Positions 42,402 to 52,744 of a stretch of 64,000 bases of DNA are shown here, piece by piece. Position numbers and translations under genes: made by a program. The stretch covers positions 181,490,065 to 181,554,064 of the forward strand of contig OY992537.1 in NCBI GenBank assembly GCA_963921195.1, given 5' to 3'. Numbering within the stretch: the stretch's first letter is position 1; every line of letters begins with the position of its first letter. The DNA comes from Pegoplata infirma. Lineage: Eukaryota; Arthropoda; Insecta; Diptera; Anthomyiidae. The notes below the pieces were generated by a model. It did not search any database, had not been told where the DNA came from, and saw only the letters and a list, made by a program, of their open reading frames with translations.

Positions 42402-44282
42402 TATATTTATTCCTGGGGTTCCATGGAGGAACATAGGGCCACAACGAAATTCTTCCACTCAGATCTGTCTTCTGCCAGCTTTTTTATTTCGGCCCAATTT
42501 CTATTTGTTGAGTTTATTTCTATTTCTAACATTCTTCTCCAAGTATGAGCTGGTCTACCCTGCCTTCTACTGCCTTGTGGGTTCCAGTCAATTGCCATTC
42601 GGGCAATATCATCTTGAGGTCTTCTCAATATATGCCCCCACTAGTTTCACTTTCTCTTAGCTATTTCAACTTTTACTGGCACTTGATTTGTTCTTCTTTG
42701 AAGTTCGTTGTTTGAAATAGTTGTTGGCCAGTAAATACGCAGGATTCTTCTTAAGGACTTGTAAACAAAAACCTGAAGACAGTTGACTTGGTCTTTGGAC
42801 GTGTTCCAAGATTCACATCCATAAAGAAGGGTAGACATCACATTCGAAGAAAATAATCTTAATTTGGTTTTTAATGAAATTCTGGAAGATTTCCATACAG
42901 GTTGAAGAGCTCCGAATGCTTGCCTCCTTTTATTAATACGACATTTGATATCATCGTTGGAACCACTGGAAGGAGAAATGATGCTACCGAGGTAACAGAA
43001 GCTGTTAACGTCTTCCAGTTCGTGACCATCAATTTCAAATGTGGAGATATTGGTGGTGTTGATGCGTATAACCTTTGTTATAATTGATTTTAAGCCCAAC
43101 ATTTGTTCCCAACTCAGCAATTAATTTCAATTTTGCATTCATATCATCAAAGTTGTGTGAGAGCAAACAAATGTCGTTGGCAAAATCTAGGTCCTCCAGT
43201 CTTCTCTGTACACCCCAAGTGATGCCTCTTCTTGCTGTTGTTGCACGTACCATGACCGTGTCTAAAATGATGTTAAAAAGGAGTGGTGATAGGATGCAAC
43301 CCTGTCTAACGCCAACATTTACTGGAATATTTTCACCAATTTGTCCATCATGAAGCACTCGAGAACTGGCAGAGTCATAAAGCTCCTTGATAAGGCCTAT
43401 TAAACTTTCCGGAACTCCACGACATTTCAAAATTTTCCATATGGATTTATGATTAAGGGTTTCAAAAGCTCGTTCAAAATCAATAAATACGAGGTACAGA
43501 GGAGAACGCCATTCAACAGACTGCTCTACGATGATACGAAGACTATTGAACTGGTCGGTACAAGAACGTCCTGGCCTAAAACCTGCCTGTTCACATCTTA
43601 AACTGCTCATTAGGGAGGGGGTGAGTCTTGAGTATATAATGCGCGATATGGTCTTATTTATCATGCTTAATAGTGTTATTCCTCTCCAGTTTTTGCAGTT
43701 CGAGAGGTCTCCCTTTTTAGGAAGTTTAATTATAACACCTTCTTTCAATTCATTAGACATATTTTTATTTATCCAAAAGTCATCTATAATTGGCTTTATA
43801 AGTTTTGCGCTGATTGTGGGGTCAGCTTTGAGGAGTTCAGGTGATATGCAGTCAATTCCGGGTGATTTGTTATTCTTTAGACACTTTAAGGCATTTGCAA
43901 TCTCTACTAATGACGAGCAACTAACATCAATATCTTCTCTTTCCCTACGACTAGAACATTCACATTGCCACACTGGTTGTGAGTCTGTATTTGCTAACAT
44001 ATTTTTATAATATTTTGTCCAAATATTCAGATTCTCCTGTTTAGATGTAATTAAGACCCCATTCCTCTCAAGTTGCGGTTAGAGATAACTGGCCGACAAG
44101 TCAACTGCTTAGTTATTTGGTTTCAGTTGCGGATTGAGCTTTTGCAGAAAGGTTTTCTGCCCACTTTCATTTGTCTTGCCTTGCACTTTTCTTTACTTTT
44201 CGATCAATATCACTGTATTCACGTTGCCTAAGTTGTTTTTCAGCACGTGTTTTAGCGTTGATTACTTTCTTTTTTGCATTTG
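42402..44282 (-). mobile_element. 5'-truncated RTE-like LINE with 14-bp target duplication
   Basis: 1881 bp inserted on the minus strand. Perfect 14-bp direct repeats CACCAATGCTTTTA flank it (42388-42401, 44283-44296). The 3' end follows the stop codon by only a few bases (AATAAATATA tail), as in RTE-type elements. 5' truncation leaves no endonuclease domain. Confidence 0.88.
42407..44282 (-). pseudogene. Reverse transcriptase of RTE-like LINE, broken
   Basis: Minus-strand RT. The 44000-43035 part carries NKSPGIDCISPELLK, NWRGITLLS, QAGFRPGRSCTDQ, FIDFERAFE, VRQGCILSPLLF and LEDLDFANDI, where the palm motif reads FAND instead of the usual (F/Y)ADD. A frameshift near 43080 leads to 43120-42647 (FCYLGSIIS, LLYGCESW). 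Two TGG-to-stop changes near 42640 (KRK-stop-N-stop-WGHILRRP) precede the 42628-42407 tail with GRPAHTWRR and the C-terminal FVVALCSSMEPQE. Upstream, 44280-44000 holds a degraded linker in several frames. Non-functional. Confidence 0.87.
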
Positions 44283-44811
44283 CACCAATGCTTTTACAAC
44301 TTGTTTACCACGTGACATTTATGATGAACCCAATCTGAAATTCGGGGTTTTGCTTATAACTTTTGAACCACTGAACCGATTGAGCTGAAATTCCATACCA
44401 AATAGATCTGGAGAACGGCAAAGATACATGCCACGTTTCTCATTATTGTCTTTCGAAAGTTATCGTGTTTTTTATCTCGTAAATTCGCGGAAAACCCTGC
44501 CGAAATTAACTCTTTTGCTCATAACTTTTGAACCACTGGACCGATTTGGCTGTATTGCAATACCAACCTGACCAGGTAAATGACCAACATATACGCCAAA
44601 CTTCAGTAGCCTCTGTAAAGTCTTTCAAAAGTTAGCGTGTTTTCTACGGTCGGACGGACGGAGGGACATCGCTAGATCGACTTAAAATCGATCGAAGATC
44701 ATGAATATATATACTTTATGGGGTCCTAGACCAATATTTCGATGTGTTACAAACGGAATGACAAACTTACATATATATCCCCTCTATCACTAGAGTGGAG
44801 GGTATAATAAA

Positions 44812-45489
44812 AATTTAATGTTTTTTTTTTTTTTTAATTTCTTTTTATTTTCATAGTTCTTAGAAATCTCATTGAGTTTCATAATTTTCTGAGTGTGTCA
44901 GAAACTTTTTATATGGAAAAGATTGTTTGCCAAAATGGGTTAATGCTCAAAATATACAAAATATAGTGAAATATGTAAGGTCAATTTACACATCATTGGA
45001 AAAACCAACAATGAAAATTAATAATTAAAATTAAAAGAAAAATAATGACACGTAGATGTTTTTAAATTTTTAATAAGTCCTTCAATACTTAACACATATT
45101 TAGAACAAAAAAGTTTTGTTCTTTTAAACCAACTCATTTATAAAAGGAGGTGTTACTTAAATGGTTAACATATACAAGTTATAAAGATATTTTCAAGTTT
45201 TTATGGTTAAAACTTAGAATGTCAATAATATAAGGTTACTAGACGGAATTTCACAAATTTTTACAGTATTCATTAAAATTAGTATTTGGCATTATTTAGT
45301 GGAATATTTGGCTACTTTAAAGATATTCAAAATTACCTTTGAAAAATCAAATTTTCCCAAGCACAAATACACCAAGTGTTCGAAGTTAACAACCCTACGA
45401 GAAAAGAAACCAGTCGAAAACCGGTGTTATACTCGTACTTTTTCTAAAAAAGGGACCTGCCACTTTAACATGGCAAGATCCAAAGGCGC
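44812..45489. other. Intergenic stretch, possibly more LINE A 3' sequence
   Basis: AT-rich to about 45290. The 45300-45489 part may continue the jockey-like LINE but I could not follow its frame. Confidence 0.35.
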
Positions 45490-45802
45490 AGTTAATGTCC
45501 ACTTTTTTTTACTTTTGAGCCAACACTCCGGGGATGCCCCCTACTAATGCAATGCATTGTGTTGGTATTAGAAAATAGGTTATGAGCCACAATCCGTCTG
45601 TGGATCAACATACAACATTGGATCTTACAAACATTAAAATCTATTCGCAAGACCTCACTCGGATATCGCTGAAAGGTCACGATTGCGTGTGTCGATCATG
45701 TTCTGCCTCATACTTCAACCTCAGTAAGGCTTGGTTTATGATTAAAGAAAAATGAACGACAAATGTTTCTGTTATTTGCGGAAGAATATATAGTATGGGA
45801 AG
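45490..45802 (-). pseudogene. LINE A reverse transcriptase, palm to thumb remnant
   Basis: Minus strand resumes LINE A: ANNRNICRSFFFNHKPSLTEVE where the palm ADD appears as ANN, then NRDLSAISE-stop-GLANR and FNVCKIQCCMLIHRR, the usual thumb motif. An in-frame stop replaces the Trp of ISEWG. Confidence 0.7.
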
Positions 45803-46062
45803 TTTGACTAGGTTAGGTTAGGTTAGTGAGGATGACGCCAATCCCCAAAACAAAAAAGTTTTTGGGAATGACATCCATAGAGGCCAATGTTTGGCCCATT
45901 ATGATTCCTGCTATTGTTTCCTTCCTTCTCTCCATTCAAACACGCATTTTTGCGTTTCCCACTTCGACGCTTTGATGAATGACATTAGTAGCCAAGGGTT
46001 TATACCTCGTAGTCCTGAGGATCCTGAAAGACATAAGAACCTAAACATTTAAATCTTCTAAA

Positions 46063-47651
46063 TTATAATGCAGGGCATTCACATAAGAAATGGAAGCTGT
46101 CTTCGACAGACTCATTGCACCATCTGCAAGTGTCGTTTGCCATAACCCCGATTCTTACCATGTGTTTCGCGAGTTTACTGTGCCCCGTGATAAGGTTTAT
46201 CACTGATCTTATCTGTCTTCTGTCCATATCCAGAAGAATTTTGCTGCTACCTTGCGATTTTTCATCCCATAGCATTTTCGTCTGTATGCTATAGCTCATT
46301 GCCCCATCTGCAAGTGTCGTTTGCCATAACCCCGATTCTTACCATGTGTTTCGCGAGTTTACTGTGCCCCGTGATAAGGTTTATCACTGATCTTATCTGT
46401 CTTCTGTCCATATCCAGAATAATTTTGCTGTTACCTTGCGATTTTTCATCCCATAGCATTTTCGTCTGTATGCTATCATTTGATATCGTCCATCTATTTA
46501 TCCACTTGTTTCTAGTGTCCAGCTTAATATTGTGAAAAGTAAGGGAGAGTGGTGGAAAAATTCCCTCAACAGCGAGCTCATGTGGAAGGCTTGTGCCTGC
46601 CTTCGCAAGCACATCCGCTTTCTCATTACCTTTAATATCCTTGTGACCAGGTACCCAGCACAGTCGTATATTATGCTGCTCCCTGAGAACTTGTAGTTCT
46701 CTGTGGCAGCGGCTGACTACCTTGGAGTTGATATTATCCGTAGTTAACGCCTTTAAAGCCGCTTGGCTGTCGATGAAGAAAGCAATATCGCTGTGTACAA
46801 CCAGTAAAAAAGTTTTGGTTTCACACCCCATTTCCCAACTATAAGTTTTCGGCATGAGTATAGAGCCGTGTACGCTTTATTTGTTCTTTCCTTAAGATTT
46901 TCATTCCAATTTAGCTTAAAGTCCAGTCCAACCCCCAAAAATGTTACTGAGGTGATAAAACCAGCGCTGTACCATCGATTTTCGGAGTATTAAAATTTCC
47001 TACTTTTTGTTTTCTTGTAAAAAGAACTAACTCCGTTTTCGTTGCATTCACATTCAAACCACAACTCCTAGCCCAGGATGACAAAATTCTCAAAGAATCG
47101 TCTAAGATATCCGATATTGTGTCCAGGTATTTACCTGATGATAAAACGACTAGATCGTCTGCGTAAGCAACCACAGTTACACCCCTTGCATTCAGCGAAT
47201 CGAGAATCTCATTCACAACCAGTAGCCACAGCAAAGGAGAAATGACACCCCCCCTGAGGTGTGCCCCTAGTTGCCACAGCATGTAACTTCATGCTGCCCA
47301 TTTTCGAGGAAATGTGTCTATTTGTCAGCATTTCCATTAACCAATTGACCATTGGATTATCAATGCCAGTTTTCTGCAAAGCGGTCCTAATAGCACTCGA
47401 TTCTACATTGTTAAAAGCACCCTCAATGTCCAAGAAGGCGCCCAGGGTGTATTCACCAACAGAAAGCGTTTTTTCAATTTGATGAACCAGTGAATGTAGA
47501 GCCGAGTCCACAGATTTACCCTTAAGGTAAGCATGTTGACTAGACGAAATTCCAGCTGGAAGAATTTTCTTCCTTATGAATTCGTCCAAGATCCGCTCTA
47601 AGGCCTTTAGCAAAAAAGAGGAAAGGCTTATATGTCTGTAGTCCTTTGAAC
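46063..47651 (-). pseudogene. LINE B RT palm/thumb and RNase H, broken
   Basis: Order on the minus strand: DYRHISLSSFLLKALER, AYLKGKSVDSALHSLV, FLDIEGAFNNV, TRGTPQGG (frameshift), GVISPLLW, VVAYADD at 47165-47154, LNVNATKTELVLFTRK, then GVGLDFKLNW and GKWGVKPKLFYWLY. The thumb then runs directly into IAFFIDSQAALKAL, so about 100 residues including the first RNase H Asp region are missing. RNase H continues with WVPGHKDIKGNEKAD. The C-terminal SIQTKMLWDEKSQG...CRWCNESVEDSFHFLCECP region is duplicated by a 184-bp repeat. Confidence 0.85.
46111..46478. repeat. 184-bp tandem duplication in LINE B
   Basis: 46111-46294 and 46295-46478 are about 98% identical, head to tail. Both encode the C-terminal IRSVINLITGHSKLAKHM segment; 184 is not a multiple of three, so the copies are out of frame. 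Confidence 0.92.
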
Positions 47652-47929
47652 CGAAGCACAGTGGTTCCAAGTCTAAATCTAGCTGGACAAAATTATTTTA
47701 TCACCGTTTTATATGTTTTTGGGGTCGCTGAGTTCAAAAAACATGTTTAAATTTTTCTTAGTCGATTACACTAATCGACAACTTTTTATTTTTTTTTCTA
47801 ATTTCAGTAATTCATTAATGACAAAAATGGTTTATATGCAGAACAGAAATATGAAATGCAAAAACTTATTTTTTGAAAGTTTTGTAATCTCTAAAAAGAA
47901 AAAAAAAATTTTGTCGAGAAGTGTAATTG

Positions 47930-48182
47930 AAAAAAAGCAAGTGAGAGTGTTAAATTCGGCTATGCCGAATCTTTTATACCCTCCAAAATGTAAAAAAAAT
48001 AAAAAACCAGTGAGAGTGTTACATTCGGCTGTGCCGAATCTTTTATACCCTGCAAAATGTAAAAAAAAACAATATAAAAAAAATCCAGGGGCGTTTTTTT
48101 TGGGGGGGGGGGGGTGGTGGGAGACGTTAGGGAGCACCTTCCCTTTGTGATTTCGAACTTCATCTGAGAGAAGAATGTTGCA
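47930..48182. repeat. Dispersed-repeat ends inside the TIR transposon
   Basis: Two near-identical 60-bp blocks, GTGAGAGTGTTAAATTCGGC...CTTTTATACCCTC and GTGAGAGTGTTACATTCGGC..., resemble R1-family termini. A G11 run follows at 48102-48112. Confidence 0.55.
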
Positions 48183-49068
48183 TTTGCTTAGCAAAAATAC
48201 AAAGAACTCTGCTAAAAATTCGATTTTTCTTAGGTTGGTTTAGTTCTCCAAGGGGGAACTTTTTCCCCTTGGTCCAATTTTATCCATTTCCGAACTTAAC
48301 CTTCCTAGGAATATAAGACATATTCGTGGCAAACTTCGGAAGTCTAGCTCTTTTATTTTGGACTGTATCGTGTCCTCTACAGACGGACGGACGGACAGAC
48401 GGACGGACATTTTTGAATTTAGTCGAAGTGTGTAATTGGCCGCGGTTTAATAGGAAACATCACATTTAGTGCTTTATTTAAGCTAAGCATAATTATAATA
48501 CTTAAAAGTTATCAAAAACTTACAAAAATTCTATACTTTATTTAGAAAAAAAAATTTAGGCGAAAATCTATTTTCATAAAAACTGTGATTAATTTTAAAC
48601 CTGCAAAAACCTGCAAGAAATGTCTGCATTCCAACATTCAGTAATAAATTACCTATAAGTTGTATGTAGTAATTCGACATGATATGCCTGGATTCGGTTT
48701 TGGCAAGCTGCGGAAGTTTCATAAGTCCTCAAAAATATTGTTATTATTGACCATATTTCAAAATACAAAAAATGTAAGAAGAAGATCAATAATAAATTTC
48801 TTATTAATGTACAGAATAAGTATAAATCTGTAGCTTTCATGTACATAAACCGTTTTGAAACCATTGATGTAACATGGATAATATGATGTTATTAGTTGAA
48901 CACTTATATATACATATATTATTTTTTTAAATATTGGATACCAAAAATGTTATTTCATTCGCATATTTAACCAAGTTATAGACCTAATTCCAAAAAATGG
49001 TTATTAGTTTGATCAGAACACACCCTTAGCTTGCCCCCAGCACTATTAATTCCCAATTTTAAGGACAC
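48183..49068. repeat. 886-bp flanking direct repeat, left copy
   Basis: Differs from 54798-55683 by about one base (CCCCCAGCAC versus CCCCTAGCAC). Ends exactly where the left LTR begins. Contains the (GACG)n-like block CAGACGGACGGACGGACAGA and no gene. Confidence 0.95.
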
Positions 49069-49726
49069 TGTAACGTCGCAAATTATCGTCATAATTACGA
49101 CGCACATATTTCGTTCTATTTTCATATTAATGTTTCCAAAACATTCATTTTCACAATTATAATTTATTTTCTTATAATTATAATATGTTTTATATATATA
49201 ATTATAACATATTTTCTCTTTCGATAATTAAAATAATTAGTATCAGTTTCAGCAATGTCTAAAGCCATCCTCACCATCGTGTATGGCACTCTTTCTGAAT
49301 AGCACATTCTCCACACCGATCATTATGTTCTGGTTTGTGTGTTTATTAATATACATAACCGGTATATTTGAATTGGAATAATACAGGTTTGTGTGTTTGT
49401 TTATTAGACACACGACCCGTACTATTAACATGGATTGAGTGTTTTATATGTGTGCGTGTGGATGTGTATGCAAATACACTGTAAATGCATTACGTGCCAG
49501 CTTTTTAATTTCAACAAACTGACTTTTGAATTTATAATTCACGTTAAGTTAATATTTTTTATCGAATAAGAAGATGAGTTTGGACAATCGAAAGGGTGTC
49601 TCCATACTGGCATTGCACCTGGTCAGTATATACGTGACAATCTTGTTCTTTGCTCTTGAGTAAAGAACAAATATTTTAAGGAGCGACCAATCCTGGTTGT
49701 TCTAATATACCACAGCGGTCCTTGGA

Positions 49727-50520
49727 CTGACTGTTCCCACAGCAACCTTCGGGCTGACTGTTCACACAGCAACCTTCGGGCTGACTGTTCCCACAGCAAC
49801 CTTCGGGCTGACTGTTCACACAGCAACCTTCGGGCTGACTGTTCACACAGCAACCTTCGGGCTGACTGTTCACACAGCAACCTTCGGGCTGACTGTTCAC
49901 ACAGCAACCTTCGGGCTGACTGTTCACACAGCAACCTTCGGGCTGACTGTTCACACAGCAACCTTCGGGCTGACTGTTCACACAGCAACCTTCGGGCTGA
50001 CTGTTCCCACAGCAACCTTCGGGCTGACTGTTCACACAGCAACCTTCGGGCTGACTGTTCACACAGCAACCTTCGGGCTGACTGTTCACACAGCAACCTT
50101 CGGGCTGACTGTTCACACAGCAACCTTCGGGCTGACTGTTCACACAGCAACCTTCGGGCTGACTGTTCACACAGCAACCTTCGGGCTGACTGTTCACACA
50201 GCATCCTTCGGGCTGACTGTTCACCCAGCAACCTTCGGGTTGACTGTTCACACAGCAACCTTCGGGCTGACTGTTCACACAGCAACCTTCGGGTTGACTG
50301 TTCCCACAGCAACCTTCGGGCTGACTGTTCACACAGCAACCTTCGGGTTGACTGTTCACACAGCAACCTTCGGGCTGACTGTTTACACAGCAACCTTCGG
50401 GTTGACTGTTCACACAGCAACCTTCGGGTTGACTGTTCACACAGCAACCTTCGGGTTGACTGTTCACACAGCAACCTTCGGGCTGACTGTTCACACAGCA
50501 ACCTTCGGGTTGACTGTTCC
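49727..50520 (-). repeat. 27-bp minisatellite in 5' LTR
   Basis: About 29 copies of CTGACTGTTCACACAGCAAC + CTTCGGG, with C/T, CACA/CCCA variants. As 27 is a multiple of three, three frames remain open for 270-300 codons (repeats EQSARRLLC, NSQPEGCCV on minus; TVHTATFGL on plus). No start context or codon bias supports translation. Confidence 0.95.
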
Positions 50521-50539
50521 GACGAATCCAAGAAGAAGA

Positions 50540-50925
50540 CGCCTTGCTAAAGTTACCATTACCGAAGTTGCCTTAGTCGAAGCCGAAGATCATCGAAGTT
50601 GCCACCGTCGAAGCTACCGTTGCGACTGCTAAAATCACCGAAGTTGCCATTATCAAAGTTACCACTCTGACATCGCCAGTGGTGATCCGAACCGATATTA
50701 CCGAACTGGAAAATCCGAAAGTTGTCAACTCTTAAATCGTGCCTACAGCTAAAGCCGAAGCAGCTAAACACCCTGTTACTCCTGTCAAATCCGAAGTTGT
50801 GAAAGCCGAAGCAGCTTAACCCTGTTACTCCTGTAAAATCCGAAGTTGTGAAAGCCGAAGCAGCTAAACCCTGTTACTCCTGTCAAATCCGAAGTTGTTG
50901 AAGCCGAGGTTACCATCTTAGAAGT
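50540..50925 (+). repeat. Gene-like tract with 50-bp repeats in 5' LTR
   Basis: 50590-50732 reads in one plus frame as IEVATVEATVATAKITEVAI... then stops. 50754-50920 holds three ~50-bp repeats encoding KAEAAK-PVTPVK-SEVV-type text, broken because two units lost a base. The codon-like texture suggests a captured exon of a repetitive Ala/Lys/Glu/Val-rich protein; source unknown. Confidence 0.55.
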
Positions 50926-51113
50926 ACGATTACGAGTTGTCATACATGAGAAATTATTGCTAATCATTATAATAATTCTAATTTATATAAATAAGAATTC
51001 AAATAAAGATATATTGTTGTTAAGCCCAAGAAGGGAAAATCCAACTGTGTTTTTATTACGAAAGGTTTGAGGGTCCTTACGTAGATCCTGGTACGACTAA
51101 GCAATCCCAGCCA

Positions 51114-52736
51114 ATGAACAAAACCTCGTTACAAATGGCGCCCGAGCAGGGACACGATTCTAAGCCGAAATGCGGAAACACCGAAACCACCGCCAGCGAA
51201 ACAGAATCGGTTCAACATAATGATAGCAATAAAAGTGATTCTCAATCAACCGCCCAGTTTTTACCCCCTGATACACTCAGTTGGGTATGTTTATTACAAA
51301 AGGATCAACTCGTTGAGCTTTGTCGAGAGTGTGGAATAGAAACAGCTGGTTTTATGGTAAAACACCTACGAAAACAGCTTATTGACCATATTCAATCAAA
51401 AAGAGTCAAAGCATCCGCCAAAAATTTTCTTCGGAAATTAGAAGACGAAATAAAAACCGCTGAAAAAACAATTATTCCCGAAGGACCCATGGTATTACAA
51501 ATACCCGCTAATGAATATAACATCAATTCTATGACTTCTAAAAACCATTTAGAGGTATCCGACAAAGAAATACTAGCTACGGTTCGAGAATGGAATCTTA
51601 AGTTTGCTGGTGAAGAAAGCGAACTAATTGAGTTTCTGCAGCGATTTGAAGAGTTGGCCGAATGCTTCCATATTCCGCTAGATCGCCTTCTTCCTTCGTT
51701 ACTTTGGGTATTGCACGACAATGCCTTGAGATGGTATCGGATTAAAAAACCAGAAATCACCGACTGGCATACCTTTAGACTCGAGATAGAGAAGTTCTTC
51801 CTTCCAAGGAGGTATGTAACCCAACTTGAACAACATTTTTTTAATCGAAAACAGCATGTACATGAGCGAGCCAAAGATTATATACTTAGCATGCTCACAC
51901 TAGCTCGGCAACATACAGTACTTCGCAAAATGAACCACCTCGACCGCATCTATCACGGCCTTCGTACAGAATACAGACATTACATCAAACGTAGTGATTT
52001 CTCCATCTTAGATGAACTTGTTGCCCTGACCGACGACTTTGAGGCGCTGAATAGAGACGAGCAGCCACCAGTTGCATATATGGTCGCCGAAGCAAACTAC
52101 ACCAGATCAAACCGATGTTGGAGATGCAAGGGAATAGGTCATACTCGGAGACGATGCGTGAATCCCAGCCAAATATTTTGCTCCTATTGTGGTCGTGACA
52201 GCACCCTATCCCGTTCATGTGGTTGTCGAACACAATTCCCCTCCACAACTGTTACAAGGCTACCGGCTCCAAAAAGGGACCGACAAATCGGTAACGACAT
52301 CGAACTCCTACACTTCATATTGGACCGTCAACTTCTCTCGGCTAAGAAAAACGAACAGCTGCAAAGGCAATTCCCGAGCGCATCAACTCAACTCCCAACT
52401 GTGGTGGCTCAGCTAGGTACAGCCACTTTGCGACAACCTAAAGGTGCTGTTCGGATTTCGATAAATCGTCACCAATCAGCAGCCCAGGCCACTCGACAGC
52501 GATTGTCTGACTGTAGTCGCCCAGCATCACGACAAACAGCAAACAATTTTGCCTCCGTTGCCGGTCGTAGTTGCCCTCCTTCCATCATCGATTCCGAAAC
52601 CGATATCAAAAGCCGTTTAACAACCGGGAAGGGGGTAATAAATCCACCAGGTGGTAAAAGGTATCATTGTACAAAAAAAAAAAAAAAAAAAAAAAAAAAA
52701 CCCGAGAACATCCTAGAGCATCGCTCTACAAAGTAA
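51114..52736 (+). CDS. gag: Gag polyprotein of the LTR element
   Basis: 540 codons if started at 51114 (inside the LTR); the ATG at 51135 (MAPEQGHD), which overlaps the primer-binding site, is more likely and gives 533. Regions: a short helical N-terminal domain (LSWVCLLQKDQLVELC...), a retrotransposon Gag core at residues ~155-300 (ESELIEFLQRFEEL, ALRWYRI, WHTFRLEIEKFFLP, DYILSMLTLAR), then two zinc knuckles from residue ~335. The first is CX2CX4HX4C. In the second (CSYC...SRSC) Thr stands at the His position. The tail is basic and ends in a run of Lys encoded by A28. The frame is intact, so it is probably a functional nucleocapsid protein for packaging RNA. No pol follows. Confidence 0.88.
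   Translation: MNKTSLQMAPEQGHDSKPKCGNTETTASETESVQHNDSNKSDSQSTAQFLPPDTLSWVCLLQKDQLVELCRECGIETAGFMVKHLRKQLIDHIQSKRVKASAKNFLRKLEDEIKTAEKTIIPEGPMVLQIPANEYNINSMTSKNHLEVSDKEILATVREWNLKFAGEESELIEFLQRFEELAECFHIPLDRLLPSLLWVLHDNALRWYRIKKPEITDWHTFRLEIEKFFLPRRYVTQLEQHFFNRKQHVHERAKDYILSMLTLARQHTVLRKMNHLDRIYHGLRTEYRHYIKRSDFSILDELVALTDDFEALNRDEQPPVAYMVAEANYTRSNRCWRCKGIGHTRRRCVNPSQIFCSYCGRDSTLSRSCGCRTQFPSTTVTRLPAPKRDRQIGNDIELLHFILDRQLLSAKKNEQLQRQFPSASTQLPTVVAQLGTATLRQPKGAVRISINRHQSAAQATRQRLSDCSRPASRQTANNFASVAGRSCPPSIIDSETDIKSRLTTGKGVINPPGGKRYHCTKKKKKKKKKPENILEHRSTK
51136..51153 (+). promoter_or_regulatory. Primer-binding site, tRNA-Lys-like
   Basis: TGGCGCCCGAGCAGGGAC matches the complement of a tRNA-Lys 3' end (the classical TGGCGCCCGAACAGGGAC) with one mismatch. 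It starts 15 nt after the LTR end, a larger gap than usual, and overlaps the beginning of gag. Confidence 0.75.
52673..52700 (+). repeat. A28 run within the gag 3' end
   Basis: Encodes the poly-Lys near the C-terminus. It lies 44 nt before the 3' LTR and may mark a former poly(A) junction or slippage; assembly length is uncertain. Confidence 0.7.
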
Positions 52737-52744
52737 GGGAGGAA
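52732..52744 (+). promoter_or_regulatory. Polypurine tract
   Basis: AGTAAGGGAGGAA directly precedes the 3' LTR TGTAACG and overlaps the gag stop codon. Position and composition fit plus-strand priming. Confidence 0.75.

Larger units (their letters stand above)
41966..44811 (-). repeat. R1-type dispersed repeat (minus) interrupted by an RTE-like LINE
   Basis: Left end AGTAGAAAAGTTAAATTCGA...CCGAATCTATGAATACCCTC; right end GATCATGAATATATATACTT...GAGTGGAGGGTATA. The middle is split by the LINE at 42402-44282; the part after 44297 carries the usual ACTTTTGAACCACTGAACCG and GGACGGAGGGACATCGCTAG blocks. Confidence 0.75.
49069..51120 (+). repeat. 5' LTR (2052 bp)
   Basis: TG...CA termini. An AT-rich left part has TATA-like stretches (49190-49215). 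Then come the 27-bp minisatellite, a 50-bp repeat tract and AATAAA at 51002-51007, the likely polyadenylation signal about 110 bp before the LTR end. Confidence 0.93.

Noticed and set aside
45811..45826. Interstitial telomere (TTAGG)n
   Set aside because: Only about three units, exactly at the 3' end of LINE B; flies lack this telomere type.
46299..46535. Plus-strand ORFs opposite LINE B
   Set aside because: Antisense shadows of the RNase H region.
47832..48194. 120-codon minus-strand ORF
   Set aside because: Spans C/G and A runs and duplicated repeat ends; no coding signature.
49623..50531. 302- and 272-codon ORFs of EQSARRLLC / NSQPEGCC repeats on the minus strand (and the copy at 53300-54208)
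   Set aside because: They are by-products of a 27-bp minisatellite whose period is a multiple of three; several frames on both strands are equally open.
51392..51874. 160-codon minus-strand ORF
   Set aside because: It lies antisense within the Gag core, which has recognisable domains; this frame has none.
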